Below, one piece after another: positions 63,989 to 64,000 of a stretch of DNA of 64,000 nt. Where the stretch lies: the NCBI RefSeq assembly GCF_049727805.1, contig NZ_JBCNYA010000015.1, positions 30,251 through 94,250 of the forward strand, written 5' to 3'. Every line of letters begins with the position of its first letter. Position 1 is the stretch's first letter. The translations under genes were made by a program, and so were the position numbers. Source of the stretch: Frateuria_A sp049727805. Its GTDB lineage: Bacteria > Pseudomonadota > Gammaproteobacteria > Xanthomonadales > Rhodanobacteraceae. A model generated the notes under the pieces. That model did not search any database. It saw only the letters and a program-made list of their open reading frames with translations, and was not told where the DNA came from.

Positions 63989-64000
63989 TTTCACGCTGCC

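Overview
The window is high-GC chromosomal DNA, densely coding, with no phage, transposase, plasmid or CRISPR signature. Gene content (methylcitrate cycle with PrpD, KdpDE beside Kup, Tdh/Kbl, an RNase R with a long basic tail, hfq-hflX-hflK-hflC-yjeT-purA synteny) and the protein sequences suggest a gammaproteobacterium of the Lysobacterales/Xanthomonadales, probably Rhodanobacteraceae (Rhodanobacter/Dyella/Luteibacter-like). The genus is an inference; no rRNA gene is present to test it.

Layout. (1) 1-5.9 kb: a translationally coupled operon of two GH65 enzymes (the first cut by the window edge), an alpha/beta-hydrolase and a GH37 trehalase, apparently for extracytoplasmic disaccharide breakdown. 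(2) 5.9-12.9 kb: cyclophilin, class-I aminotransferase, malate dehydrogenase, a MerR-type regulator, and the ahpC-ahpF peroxide-defence pair with a strong promoter and palindrome. (3) 13.0-20.2 kb: dicarboxylate/amino-acid symporter and the methylcitrate cycle (prpB-prpC, later prpD), interrupted by an outer-membrane barrel gene and by a TerC-family gene on the opposite strand that is preceded by a yybP-ykoY manganese riboswitch. (4) 20.5-27.1 kb: OmpA-type protein, RsuA-family pseudouridine synthase, a LysR regulator divergent from an unknown exported protein, and tdh-kbl threonine catabolism. (5) 27.2-33.8 kb: miaA, hfq, hflX, hflK, hflC, yjeT, purA, the usual proteobacterial RNA/protease-control cluster. 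(6) 33.9-47.4 kb: small and accessory genes, a histidine phosphatase coupled to an NAD(P)HX dehydratase, a MHYT-GGDEF-EAL protein, potassium uptake (kup with a shortened KdpD and KdpE), a GH31 glycosidase carrying an inserted beta-sandwich, and VOC proteins. (7) 47.4-55.4 kb: gcvP under a tandem glycine riboswitch, tRNA-Leu(CAG), and rnr-rlmB-small membrane protein. (8) 55.5-62.4 kb: a phosphate-starvation block, pstSCAB-phoU, plus rnt and a phosphate porin behind a good Pho box. (9) 62.6-64 kb: a DUF442 phosphatase-like/sulfurtransferase-like protein with a TauE/SafE exporter.

Regulatory RNA is the richest layer: two riboswitches, several strong hairpin terminators, an intra-operon hairpin in pst, and three families of intergenic palindromic repeats. 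One REP-like family has a copy near the left end and another at the right end. No wholly new system is evident. The best leads are the GH65-GH65-hydrolase-trehalase operon, the GH31 with an inserted domain, the kup/short-KdpD/KdpE module, and the tandem-repeat exported protein facing a LysR gene.
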